DNA of 64,000 bases from Oopsacas minuta (taxonomy: Eukaryota > Porifera > Hexactinellida > Lyssacinosida > Leucopsacidae), in NCBI GenBank assembly GCA_024704765.1, contig JAKMXF010000011.1, positions 139,070 to 203,069 of the forward strand, written 5' to 3'. Shown here piece after piece: positions 35,364 through 47,275 of the stretch; the first letter of the stretch is position 1; each line of letters begins with the position of its first letter. The notes below the pieces were generated by a model. It saw only the letters and a program-made list of their open reading frames with translations. It ran no database searches and had not been told where the DNA came from. Both the position numbers and the translations under genes were made by a program.

Positions 35364-36702
35364 CTGGATGTATCAAAAGTGCAGTCGTATTATATATTTG
35401 ATTATAAATCATTCAATACACAATATAAACTTATACTCTATTTACCAATATAATCTCCTGATCGACATATAACTTCGCCAATGCGATTAGGCATGCCATT
35501 TGTCAAATTTCGAAAAATCACAGGGTCAATCCCTAACCACACCTTTCTCAAATGAATTATGAGAGAATTTATAGTGCTAACTTCGGGGAGTTTACTGAGC
35601 CTGTCTGAAAGGATAGACCATAAATTTCGATTGGATTCAAATCCGGAGAGTTGCCTGGCCAGTCAGCCTTCGCCCAGTAGGTTGGCAGGTGTTCTGAACA
35701 CCAAGTCTAAGTGAACTTGGCGGTGTGGGCTGATGCGCCATCTTGCATAAAAATCGACTGAGACATCTTTTCAGTCATAGACCGTTCCAAAATAGTACCA
35801 GAATTTGCTGTTCTTCTTATTGCATCCATGCAAGTTCCTTTCAATATTTTTCTCCATAATATTCACCATTAACATTCTGTTTCTGAGCGATTATATGGAG
35901 TTCTGAGAGTGCCTGATGAGACATCATCCCCCAAACTTGGATTTCGCCGGGAATTTAACACAATTGAATGGCTGAACATCCGCCAAACCATGTGGCCACA
36001 CTTGGCCGTTCTGCCTGTTTGGTGATGCAAATATTTGAAAGGGTAATTCATCGGACCATAAAACATTCTCCCAATCTGTTACAGTCCAATTCTAGTGTTT
36101 GAAGGCGAAGTCGAGTTGATTTTGCATCATTTTATTGGTCAGTAGAGGGATTCGCTGTCTTTTGTAAGGATAAACATTGATGGAATCCCTCAAATAGCGA
36201 TGTACTGTTGAATGGGAAGCGGAAAAACCAGAATTGACCAATGTACGTGCTATAGATCGTGTAGATTTTCCTCTCTTGACAAAGTCAGGATATGATGATT
36301 TTAGGAACGCGAGAAAGAATCTTTGGGCGTCCGCTCCTGGGTATAGTACCCAAGGATTGTCCAAGTATTTCTCGATGGGACCATCTTTGGACTGATCTAA
36401 TTGAAATATCTAAGCATCTGACACTTTTATAAGAGTCAAACCAGCCCTTAGCATCCCAATGGCTTTATTTCGGAGTTCAATACCATGGTCGTTGACATCC
36501 ATTATGCAAAAGGTGCACAAAAATGTAAAAACTTAGAAAAAACTGTCAAAAAGTTGATATGTATAATAGTTTGTGCAGATAAATATACAAAACAATTTCA
36601 AATTCCAGAATAATAACAAAATGATAAGAGTAAGAAATGGGTCGCAAATATTATGATCTTCGTATAATTGCTAGTTATACGACTGCACTTTGATGCACCC
36701 TG
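35364..36702 (-). mobile_element. Tc1/mariner-type element, decayed
   Basis: The left end CTGGATGTATCAAAAGTGCA and the complement of the right end CAGGGTGCATCAAAGTGCAG form imperfect inverted repeats. Both continue into GTCGTAT. TA precedes the left end, and TT follows the right end where TA is expected. Length is about 1.34 kb, typical for Tc1 elements. Confidence 0.8.
35400..36502 (-). pseudogene. Tc1-like transposase pseudogene
   Basis: The probable start is ATG at 36502 (MDVNDHGIELRNKAIGMLRA, a paired-type helix-turn-helix). The next recognisable block is GKSTRSIARTLVNSGFSASH. After KMMQNQLDFAFKH comes a stop, then NWTVTDWENVLWSDELPF with the first catalytic Asp. The second and third catalytic blocks are badly degraded across several stops. 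The frame is broken at least four times. Confidence 0.8.
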
Positions 36703-37421
36703 TTCATGCTACATTGCAAACATTGAACGTATCTGTACTTAGGATTTGAGACTACAATACAAATCTGAACAGCTATCTGTTGCCAAACCTGCACCAAGGC
36801 TAACTTATAATGCATGTTGGCCTTCTATTTCTGAAAGACAGAAAGTGACAAGTAGCTTTATTGAAATAGTAGGTGAGTATGTATAACACTACGTAACAAA
36901 TTTGTATGAAATCTTTGTTTGGCTTGATATTTTGATTGTTTATGGATAATTTTGAGGCGCTGATTCCGAAAATACAATTAGTTTTTTTCTATCATCGATC
37001 GTTAGCTTTCAGGAAGCCTATTTATATGAGCAGGTTACACGCTTAGCCAACCCAGCAAAAACGTACGTCACAATCAAAATCTTTTGTGCTATAACAATAA
37101 AGATAACAAACATTTTGCACTCCCTTCACTGTCTCTTGTCTTTTTAAGCTCTGGGAGACACTTAAAGTGTCTGCGAATGCACAGCTTAAACAGCATCAGA
37201 ATTCCAGGCTGGGGTAGGATTGCAAAACTTAGAAATTTCGTTCTTGCGTATAGTTTATTTGCTATCCAGTACCTTCACTTGGAAAGTATTTACTTATATT
37301 AATACTATAAGCTACCAGCAGCTAGTATAAGCATAAGTATAACTGCCTTTAGCAGAGAGGCAGAAATAACTTGCTGGTTGTTCTTACGTTAAGTTAGTGT
37401 TTTTCAAATTTAGAAATTGCA

Positions 37422-37847
37422 ATGGCTAGTAGACAATGCAAGAATTCACCTGACTCATTTTGCTATGTTTGTGGATATTATGTTGGTGACAAACATGTTT
37501 CAAATAAAATATCAAAAGAAGCTAAGTATTGGGAAGCGTATAGACTGTATTTTGGGATGTCCATTGGGGATCAGGAAAAGGCCTGTGCCCCACATGTGAT
37601 TTGTGGCAGCTGTCGATCTAATCTTGAAGCTTGGTTGAGGGGTTCCGCTAGAGTTATGCCATTTGCTATTCCAAGAGTTTGGAGAGAGCCACAAAACCAT
37701 CATGATGATTGTTACTTTTGTATGGTAAATATTGCTAAGTACCGCAAGGTTAAGGGAAGAAGAGCACTGACTTATCCAAGTATACCATCATCCATTGCAC
37801 CTGTTCCTCATAGTGAAACTTTACCAGTTCCAAAACCACCAGCAAAT
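37422..37847 (+). CDS. CACTA-like element transposase, exon 1 (zinc-binding N-terminus)
   Basis: It opens at ATG 37422 (MASRQCKNSPDSFCYVCGYY) and runs 142 codons to PKPPAN, ending at a GTAAGT donor at 37848. Cysteine pairs are CYVCG, CAPHVICGSC and DDCYFC, suggesting two zinc-binding units. IPRVWREPQNHHDDCYF is the most conserved segment compared with the copy at 41713-43393. The intron (37848-37946, 99 bp) ends TCATTTTAG and is phase 0. The family is common in arthropod genomes but has no characterised member that I can name. Confidence 0.88.
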
Positions 37848-37946
37848 GTAAGTAGTTTTATGTTTTATAATATAAGGCTACGCTAGCTTATATGCTGTAA
37901 GGGTGACCCACAATCTGCATCTTGTGTTTTATTCTTGTCATTTTAG

Positions 37947-39200
37947 TTGGAGTTTAATACTGAATGTGAAGACTCGATATCAAGTGAAACTTCGGATGCT
38001 GAGGAGGAGTATCTCCAATCAACAAGTGCAGATCGTCATTATCCTTCTAAGAGAGAATTAGATGACTTAATACGAGATCTGCAACTAACAAAATCTGCAG
38101 CAGAGCTATTGACGTCAAGATTAAGCGAGTGGAATTTGCTGCGTGATGATTGCAAAATAACTGCTTACAGGAAGAGGCACTTGGACTATTCTGTTTACTT
38201 TGATGTAATACAGGATCTGTGCTATTGCAAAGATGTGAATGGTTTGTTTGATGCTGTTGGAATTGAACATGACCCTTCTCAGTGGCGACTTTTTATTGAC
38301 AGTTCCACCAAAAGTCTTAAAGGAGTTTTACTTCATAATGGGAACAAATATCCGTCAATTCCACTTGCTTATTCAATACAAATGAAAGAAGACTATGAAA
38401 ATGTCAAGCAACTACTGCTTAAAATAAACTATGCTGAATTTAACTGGCAGCTCTGTGGCGATTTTAAGATGTTGGGGTTTTTGTTGGGACTGCAGGGTGG
38501 TTACACCAAATACTCATGTTTTCTTTGTTTGTGGAACAGCAGAGCTGATGGAGAACACTACTCGAAGATTCAATGGCCGCCAAGAAAAGAATTAATGCCA
38601 GGAAAGTACAATGTCATCAAAGAGCCACTTGTATGCCGGGAAAAAGTTTTACTACCACCTCTTCATATAAAACTAGGTTTAGTAAAGCAATTTGTTAAAG
38701 CTTTGGATTTTGAAGGAGAAGCTTTTCAAGAAATCCGTGCAATGTTTCCAAAATTATCAGATGCTAAACTAAAGGGAGGAATATTTGTTGGCCCCCAAAT
38801 AACCACCATGTTAAAGTCAAGAACCCTGGAGGGTAAAATGACCGAAACAGAAAGAAAAGCATGGCAGGCATTTCGTGATGTAGTTAATGGCTTTTTAGGA
38901 AATAACAAAGATCCTAATTATGAAGAGATAGTGAATACTCTGATCACAAGCTACCAAAAGATGGGATGTCGCATGTCGTTGAAACTTCATTTTCTATGCT
39001 CTCATCTTGACTTCTTTCAAGAAAATTTGGGGGATTTCAGCGAGGAACATGGCGAGAGATTTCACCAAGATATTCAGCTAATGGAAAGACGGTATCAGGG
39101 CCGCTGGGACAGTGCAATGATGGGCGATTACATGTGGTTTTTGATAAGGGAAGACATTTCTGGTCACAAAAGAAATGCTCGTTCAACAGTTCATTTTTGA
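37947..39200 (+). CDS. CACTA-like element transposase, exon 2 (RAG/CACTA-type DDE domain)
   Basis: This exon is 417 open codons plus stop. Numbering the joined 559-aa product, candidate catalytic residues are D260 (WRLFIDSSTKS), D314 (LCGDFKMLGF) and E512 (FSEEHGERFHQD). A CxxC (C333, C336 in YSCFLCLW) lies 18 residues after D314, the spacing found between D708 and C727 of mouse RAG1. An HxxxxH (H490, H495 in LHFLCSHLD) lies 17 residues before E512, and LPPLHIKLGL supplies the conserved LH. This is the layout of the CACTA/Mirage/Chapaev/Transib/RAG group. No frameshift or stop is present, so the copy could encode an active enzyme. Assignment of D260 as the first Asp is inferred from the second copy. 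Confidence 0.88.
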   Translation: MEFNTECEDSISSETSDAEEEYLQSTSADRHYPSKRELDDLIRDLQLTKSAAELLTSRLSEWNLLRDDCKITAYRKRHLDYSVYFDVIQDLCYCKDVNGLFDAVGIEHDPSQWRLFIDSSTKSLKGVLLHNGNKYPSIPLAYSIQMKEDYENVKQLLLKINYAEFNWQLCGDFKMLGFLLGLQGGYTKYSCFLCLWNSRADGEHYSKIQWPPRKELMPGKYNVIKEPLVCREKVLLPPLHIKLGLVKQFVKALDFEGEAFQEIRAMFPKLSDAKLKGGIFVGPQITTMLKSRTLEGKMTETERKAWQAFRDVVNGFLGNNKDPNYEEIVNTLITSYQKMGCRMSLKLHFLCSHLDFFQENLGDFSEEHGERFHQDIQLMERRYQGRWDSAMMGDYMWFLIREDISGHKRNARSTVHF

Positions 39201-39599
39201 AGTATTTTAACTCTCTAACATGAGTGCGTTTTGTTTACTTTAGGACTTGTAATCAGCAATGTACTGTTTGGTAATGATTTTCATGTTCAAATTAACTTAT
39301 CAACACATCACTACGTGTTTAAATCTATTACAAGAGCTGTAGGTAAATTTGCATATAATGAACAACACAACTTGTTCGGAAAAAGCAAAAAGTGTAAATA
39401 CGTCAAAAAGCATTGATGATATGGAAAAACTAACACGATTTTTGAATTCAGCGACGCAAAAAACATAAGGGAACATCAAAAATTGAAGCCAAACAAAATT
39501 TGTGTTACGTAGTGTAATATAAAACGTCAACGCTCCTTGGAAAGGAAACCATTAAACGATTCAGATAGCTTACCGCTTAAGCAGAATGGTCCCCGATTT

Positions 39600-40650
39600 C
39601 AATATTTATCTTAGATAGTTCGTTGGCTAGATGCGTGGAGGGTATTAGGGGTTCCGCAAGGAAATTTAACACCTCAAACTATCACAAGCTTTCGACATTC
39701 CTGCTTAACACATCTCAAAGTTGTTGAATACCTTACAGAATATAATGGTTAAGTTATGTACTCTGTTCATTTGTGCAAAATTATCCTATCGAGCATTCTT
39801 TTGGGTGTACAGACAAATGTCAGGATCGAATTATAGTACGTATATCAGTTTGTCAAGTACTTGAGAGCGAGAGGAGCTTAAAACTATCCAATAATCCAAA
39901 ACTCTTAGATGGTTAAGCTACAATCCGAAAGGATGGAGATACATTTATGGAATTCTTAAATACCTTCACATCTGATAAGATTCCAGATTGTAGAGACTAT
40001 GTTTACATGCATATGTATTCTTAAATACTCAAAAATGAATATTGGGATCCAGACATGGCAACATAGCAAGCATTGGCGCTTATCTCTGGTTATGCAACCA
40101 TCTCAGTCATGAAAAACAACTCGACAACCAGTTATCCCTGGTGTATTGGAGTGAAATGCCTTTTGCCTAGCAGGCTATGATGTATCTCATATTGAATTAA
40201 TCATTGAAGACATGCAAATCCGATTTAAGTACTTGATTGAGCTGATCATACCAAATTGGGTGACAAATCCATTAGACAAAACCTACAAATGGTGATGTTT
40301 GAATTCCAAGAAGAACTAGCTGATGTGCAAACAGTTATAATACCTTGACTATAATTTAACCGACTTGGTATTAAATTTTCTGGATATGAACGCAAAATAT
40401 TTTGAGCATGCCACTGTTATGGCAAAGACATCTGGTTCTGGCATTCCCGACTTGATATTAAGTTGAGAAGGGCTTCAGTGGAGTGAAGATTTTACATACT
40501 AAGAGAGAAATAGATTGCAAATCACAAAATCTGGTGATCTAAGGTTGTCAACAAAGTTCAAACCGAATGCAGAGAAACTTGTAAATGGGCATCAATATCA
40601 GGGATCGCATTATCAGGAATTATTCAAGATGACAACAAGTAATTCGATAT
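39600..40650 (+). pseudogene. hAT transposase C-terminal remnant
   Basis: Plus-strand peptides include WVTNPF-like sequence followed by MVMFEFQEELADVQT and, downstream, KFKPNAEKLVNGHQYQGSHY-like residues after a DLRLS block. In hAT proteins of the SCAND3/ZBED5 group, W..NPF and LQEELI.LQ precede the dimerisation motif, and DLRL.L..F.P ends the protein. All pieces are in different frames. TIRs were not identified. Confidence 0.5.
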
Positions 40651-41455
40651 TCAATATAATTCTACACATAAAAATAATGTGAAACATGCAATCCGAATTA
40701 GGAGAATACAGGGGGCGATGGAAATTTAATTAGCCCCAAACTGGGCGCTGAGTATACAAAGATTGAGAATCATTGCTCTATACTATATATTAACAGGATA
40801 TCTATAGTAAACCGGCAATCGACGACATGTCATTTACAAGCAATTTCTTCGGAACGCCGGCAAACGAAGTGTTTTAAGGTAAGCTGGCTTGATCAATGAA
40901 TGTTACAAGAAAATTGCAATAGATGCGAATCTTATATTAAATCATAATTATTTAACCAAATATATCAAGGAACGAATACTTCAAAGTACATGGCTTACAA
41001 CTCACCTGGTTAAATAGCACCATGGATGGCGTGTAGATGGCAATAATTTCGAATATATGGTTCAAACAAATTTACAATTTTAGTAAGCCCGTTAAATGTA
41101 TAATCAACACATGTAATGTTTGTATTGTGAAAGATTTACTATATCATCATCTGAATACGAAGAAAGCTATTTTGGATGGTTTGAGTAGATTTCCAGGCAG
41201 TTTTTAACCCTGTAATAAGTAAGTTAGGTCTTCGAGGTTTTGGTATCATGATAACATTTGGCAGTTTCGAAAAATGTGAAACTTTGATGTAATGCAGATA
41301 CATTCTTCTGTTGCTATACAAATGTCTGTGAACAGTTTCTAGCCATGTCTGGATTCGCTAGAATCTGCTCATGTATCCGCAATCATGATAGCCAACGGTT
41401 AACAGTTAGCAAGTATAATAAATAGTGTCACTATTGCTTAACAGACCCATCTTAA
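40651..41455. other. Intron sequence without recognised features
   Basis: A 60-codon minus-strand ORF at 41139-41321 has no recognised similarity. Nothing else was seen. Confidence 0.4.
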
Positions 41456-41458
41456 TTA

Positions 41459-43695
41459 CACTGTCCAACAAATTTTTAGCATTTTTTGCTACTGGAAAAC
41501 ACTATAGTGTTCTCATGTATTCAAGCATCCTGATTCCAAATATCTAATCAGTTTTCTCTATCAGGCAACGATTTTGAAAATTCAATATTTTGATTTTTCA
41601 TTGTCCCAGTGTATTCCTATAAATATATCTCTTTAGTTTGGCTAATCAAATGCATACTTATGATTTAATTACAATGAAAATCGTCAATTGATTTAGCATT
41701 TATTATACTAATTTAGAAATGCTTGGAATATGATTTTCTTTTGTATGTGGCATCAGGAATATCTCTTTTTAGTGACCAACAATAACCAGCCATCATGTTT
41801 GGAGAGAATTTTCCATTGTAACGACTTTCCATTGTGCTTTTATCTTGATGAAATCTTTCACCATATTCAACACTCACAGAACCTAGATTTTTCGGAAAGA
41901 ATTGCAAATGTGAGTGAAGAAAGTGTATTTTTTTAGAGACATATTACATCCCATTGTTCTGAATGCATCAAGTAGTGTCACAACAATTTCTTCATAAATT
42001 GGTGATTTCTTAGTTCCTAAAAAAGTTCTCATTTAAAGATTTGAATGAATTCCATGCTGTTTTCAGGACAGAATTTAGACATGCTTCGAAGTTTAGATCC
42101 TTGAATAGTTCTCTAATTTGGGGACCTATAAATATCCCTTCCTTGATTTTAGCATCTCTGACCTTTGGAAATTTGTCCTTGAGGTATTTGAAACCTTCTC
42201 CTTCTTCATTGTATTTTACTATCGCCTTTACAAAGTTTTTCGTCAAAACCAGTTTTATGTGTAGAGGTGGTAATAGAATTTTCTCAGGATTTACTAAGGA
42301 CTGACAACTTACACTCTTTGTACCAGCAGTTAATTGATGTCGTAGTGGCCACTCCTTAACTATATAGTGGGATTGCCTTGCTCTACTATCCTACTCACAG
42401 AGGAAGCAACAATATTTCGTGTATCCAGGTTGCATACCCAACAAAAGTCCAATAACCTTCAGATCACCACAGATGTGCCAATTATAAGAGAAATATCTGA
42501 TCAGTTTCAATAAGATATCCATATTCTCAAGAGACTCCTTCATGTGTACTGAATGACCTATCGGTATGGATGGTAATACATTACCTTTGTGAAAAAAGAC
42601 TGCCTTGAGGCTGTACTTAGAAGAATCAATGAAGAGACGCCACTCTGATTGTTCGTGTTGAACACCTAATAACTCCATCAGACGATCCACATTGTTACAA
42701 TAACATAGAGGCCCCTGCATTTCAAAATGTACAGAGAAATCACTTTGACGGGTCCTGAAAAATGAAACTTTAGTTTCCTCATCTAATAAGTTCCAAACTT
42801 TCAATCTTGACCCAAGCAATTCACTTTGATCTTTTGTCAAATTCAAGTCCCTAACCAAATCATTCAGCTCACTTTGATTAATGATGTGGGGAAGTCTTGT
42901 TTTATCAGGTGGCATAGGCGGAGGTATAAATTCCTCATCATCTTGATCCAACATAGCATATTCAACAGTATCGTCATCAAAGGAAACTTTCTTAGGCTTG
43001 GATACTTCGAATTCTGTAGAATGCTCAACAGGACGAATCGCAGATTGAAGATTGGATAACATATATTCTTTTTGGTCTTAGAAGTGATTCCTTTTATATC
43101 AGTCAAACAGAAATAACAATCAGTATAATGATCTCTTGGTTCCCTCCATATCATGGAAATAGCAAATTGCATTGAAGTACTGAGCCATTTAGCCATTTAC
43201 TAAGTCCTATTGCACATTTTGAGCAACAAAAATGAGGTGCCCAAGGCTTATCTTGATCACCAATCTTGCAACCAAAATATTGCTCATATCCTTTGTGTAC
43301 AAGGGGAGACATGTCTCTCCGCTGAAATTTTGTAGTAAATTCTCCACAAATATAACAGAAAGAATCGGTTGTGTTTGAACATCGACGAGACATTATTGAA
43401 AGGAAATAAATACAAATACAATCAGATAATCTCCTCTTGAAAGAGCAAGTAATATTCTATATATTTTAAGAAAATTTGAATTGTTAGACAATATATGCGG
43501 AAGGTATCAATACATATACAATTATGCATTCTATAGAGATCTATGGAAAATGATTTTGGAAATTTCTGAATTTTACAAATTCTCTGCCTGAAAGAGAAAA
43601 ACTGATTGGATATTTGGAATCAGGGTACTTGAATACATAAGAAACATTACCGTGTATTCCTGAAGCAAAAAATGATGAAAATTTGTTAGACAGTG
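41459..43695 (-). mobile_element. CACTA-like DNA transposon, second copy, broken
   Basis: About 122-bp imperfect inverted repeats (about 41459-41583 and 43572-43695) start CACTGTCCAACAAATTTT and CACTGTCTAACAAATTTT. Direct repeats TTA lie at 41456-41458 and 43696-43698. Length is 2,237 bp. The inverted repeats contain the block CTGATTCCAAATAT.. followed by AATCAGTTTT, itself a small inverted repeat. It encodes a broken homologue of the transposase at 37422-39200. Confidence 0.88.
41713..43393 (-). pseudogene. CACTA-like element transposase pseudogene
   Basis: Pieces in order are MSRRCSNTTDSFCYICGEF, APHFCCSKCAIGLSKWLNG, MIWREPRDHYTDCYFCL, and a 223-codon frame (42391-43062) with SEWRLFIDSSKYS and WHICGDLKVIGLLLG. 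GYTKYCCFLC follows and then a stop. Further blocks are DAKIKEGIFIGPQI, and finally SVEYGERFHQDKSTMESRY to the stop at 41713. The two Asps, CxxC and final Glu are retained. Relative to the intact copy, the linker after the CxxC and the region before the final Glu have frameshifts. No intron is evident where the intact copy has one. Confidence 0.88.
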
Positions 43696-43698
43696 TTA

Positions 43699-46600
43699 TA
43701 CATATATGTAATTCTCAATCTTTTAACTGTCCAGAATATACGCAAATATTATGACCGAGTATTGAAACAATTGCCAGGATTTTACATTACTATATAACAA
43801 TAAAATTGGATTCATGATTTGTATTTATGTAATTACATTGAGCTGCATGATTTCTTTGTGTGTTTACTAGTACGTATTTATAGAATCCCTGTTAGGTAAT
43901 AAGAACAATAAATTGAGATTATACCAATATACTTAAAGGAATAGACAATTCCCTGAGATACTCATAGTAGTGATACATTCATTTGTATGTAAATAATAGC
44001 AGAGCATTAAATGACAATAAAATATAGTATTTATAGTGTAATTTGCATAATAATCTAATAATTGAAGAAATATGAAATAGAAGTGTAAAAGAAACCAAAA
44101 TAACTGTAGTTCCTATGTTTATAAACCATAATAGTAAGTACTTACGTAAGAATTATCCCTTAGTTAGCAATATTCAAAAGTCAAGCAACCCAGGTAGGTT
44201 ATTTGAAGTCTTATTATGTTGGAACTTAAGTTCGAACATAAGTCTCGGTGAATACCACTTAAGTTCGAACTTAGTAATTCGGTCTTAAGTACGAAATTAA
44301 GTTGGCCTAACATATTAGTGATTACTGCCGATGAAATATTGGCCACCCTTATTGGCCCCATTTGTGGAACCGATTTTAATGTTCTCACCTAAATGGAACA
44401 ATACGCATAATATTCAACTCAATACTCATCCACCAAGATACAAAGTGCGATAATTCAAACTCTTGGAACCATAATTTGTACGACGGGGACTATTACATAT
44501 ACACTACCCTTCACCTTAGCGCCTAGCCCTCAATATATATAACTATACGTATAATAAAAACTAATAGAGAGATCCATCAGGACGACTTAGAAAATATTTC
44601 TAATACTTCGTAGGCATATTCATTCGATATAGACGTTTTTGTAAATTAAATTTGAATAAATATTTAAACTCTCTGTGCTATAACCATCCAAAGTTGAGAG
44701 TGAGAGTGAAGGGCATGCATATACCCAAAATCAAACTTAAATTATCTCTTTTTGAAAATAGATAGAAGAGATTTGGAGGTTATTGAAATTTCGGATAATT
44801 ACTAAATAGTTGAAGACAATGCTCGAACTAATGTTTGTAAAATCCTGAAATTCTGTGATTTTGTCTCCAATACAAGTAAGGTAATAATTATTTAATATTT
44901 AAAATCAGAATTACGGACATTTTGAGCCAATTTTCTAAAATCTAATTTATGGTCTGAAAAAATATTTGATATTTGAAAAATAGTTGACACCATTACCTTC
45001 GTTTGTATATGTTATAAAATAAACATACTTATTAGTAACTGTGATTTATGTCAATGAAATCGATGAAATAAAATGATGTTTGCCTATTCTAAATAATGTT
45101 AATTATTTTGCTTTTTGTTGCTTCGCAACTTGCTTGCAATCCTATATAGTGTTAATATTTCGTATTCCTTACAATTGTTTCTTGATTCTAATCAATACAC
45201 CTTTGAAATTATACGTACGCGCCCTTGTTCTTACGTAACTTCATCTTAGTTATGATTTCTCTTGAGCGTGCTGATATTGGGCTGCGCTCACTTTACAATT
45301 CCTATCTCCATAGCACCTGGCTCACTCTTACCCTCGAATACCTATTTCATGCTACTATTTTCTGGATTGTGTCATCTTTTCACCCCATTTTCCAGGTATT
45401 GAGATTTAATCAGTACCCCCAACTCAACTGACAATACACATCACGAACAAGGTAATCCATAAGATTTTTCCCCAAGTACAGAATACACTGCTTGACCAAA
45501 GGTATTGTAATACCCTTCATTTTTGACACATGGCACCAAAGGCATGCTACCTTAATTGTATAGGCTAAAGATGATTTCTAACAACTTTGAACATAAACAT
45601 ATGTGAGCATAAATCCAAGAATATTTCCTTCTCTCGGGGATCAATATGCCAATGTGTGGATTGTTCAAAGACCTGACAGGAGGCACAAGAGATAATTGAA
45701 GTGGACAAAATGCGATCCACATTCAGAGATGCTCTGGCTGACGCATCTGGATCAGAACGTTAAGCAATTCCCTGATCTACAACGGAATCGTTGAAAGTGA
45801 GTTTTTGATGCTCCCTTAGGAATATCATTTTTCTAGGCTAGATATTGATAAGAGAGCATCATTATTTACTTCTGCTATTATTAAAGATAGGAGTAAAAAT
45901 TTTGCCAATGCCTAAATTTTCTATCATACTTTGGCAATCTGAAGTTCCGGGATCTTGAATAAAATTACAAGGCAATAATCTTATAATTCATAGGCTTCTT
46001 CAACCACTGATTTATTATGTATGACACAATGAAAATCACAACGTTATTCAACTCGAAATGAATCGAGTGGAGGTCAAATTGGCACTACGATTAATGACTT
46101 CTGAACACAAGTTGTGAGAATATGGGACTCAATTTTAAGGGTGTTTTCGGAATGCAAAGGAGAATTTTTCAATCCTCATAACATGATATTCTGAATGTTT
46201 AGGAAAACAAAAATAATTCATAATCTAGTAGCAAAGTATTGATGATTAGTTTTGTGGTTGATCATGGTAAATCCTGAATACAGTTTAATTTATCAGAATT
46301 TTGGAAGAAATATCTATACAATAAAATCGCAATTAAACTGTACTACCGCACTTCGCTTGTTAAGTGGCTGCTCGACAGCTGAGGAACTCAGGTTAGCTTA
46401 AGTATTGAACCAACTCATTTCTTGATGCTCTTGATCGCTATGCGACGGGATATACTTGGGACTCATTCCATAGGGACCAATTTGTTATGGAATTATGAAT
46501 TTTGTATCATGCATGGTCCAGGCAAATTCCACTTAAAGGATTTCTGTGATAAAAGTGACGCTCTTACGTGAGTAATCGGGCACTTTGTGACTGGAAAATA

Positions 46601-47275
46601 TTGTAATTGTCAGAAATATCCAAATTCGGGAAATTTAAGGTTCATTGTATAGTTATGAAGGCGTAATTATCCTATAATGAATTAGCATTTGGAAAGAATC
46701 ATGCACAGTGGCTTTAAATGCCAATCGGTAGGCTTTAGGGTCTTGGGTGCATTTAAAGTGCATAAAATGTATTATGTATCTATGGGTTATTGCATACAAC
46801 TAGTTGATTGACAGCAAAATATTTTTGGTATGGCTTCTATTTTTTGAGTTATGATCACGTAAGCAAAATTTGCGAAACATATAAACCAGCGTAATCTATT
46901 TAGGTTGGAGATAGGGGTACACAATATATTATTTACTTATGGGTAATCACTATTTATAGTAGATTGACCAGATTCAGTATTTATATGGCTTCTATTATTC
47001 TTGTTATGATGACGTAAGCAAAATTCTAAAAGTTGAATTCCTGAAATATCTGTGTTATTTCAGGTATTTAGACAAGAGTTTTACACTAAAATTATGTACC
47101 AAGGGGTAAAGTGTCTAGAATATCAATTTAACTTTCTTTTTGCTGTATATTATTACGACTATAGCAATTTTATGTATGAAACGAAAAAATTGAAATTTTG
47201 GAATTTTAGGGTGACTTGGACATTTTGCGTGTTCTCAATACCTTACGGTTATTTATCCTGTAAATTTAAATAAAA
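43699..47275. other. Intron sequence; palindromic repeats and a degenerate tandem duplication
   Basis: CTTAAGTTCGAA words cluster at 44224-44300. An imperfect duplication with a period of about 155 bp covers about 46780-47040. No protein-coding remnant was identified despite several short ORFs. Confidence 0.4.

Larger units (their letters stand above)
36887..39514 (+). mobile_element. CACTA-like DNA transposon carrying an intact two-exon transposase
   Basis: The ends read CACTACGTAAC on the left and the exact complement on the right. An imperfect inner match follows (AAATTTG ... TTTGGCTT). Direct repeats TAA lie at 36884-36886 and 39515-39517. Length is 2,628 bp. The CACTA start and 3-bp duplication fit the CACTA/Mirage/Chapaev/Transib group. 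It contains an open, spliced 559-codon gene. With the related element at 41459-43695 (CACTG start, TTA duplication), the boundary definition is mutually supported. Confidence 0.85.

Noticed and set aside
37084-37302. 72-codon plus-strand ORF upstream of the CACTA-like gene as an extra exon
   Set aside because: No conserved cysteines or counterpart in the second copy; a normal ATG with good context begins the gene at 37422.
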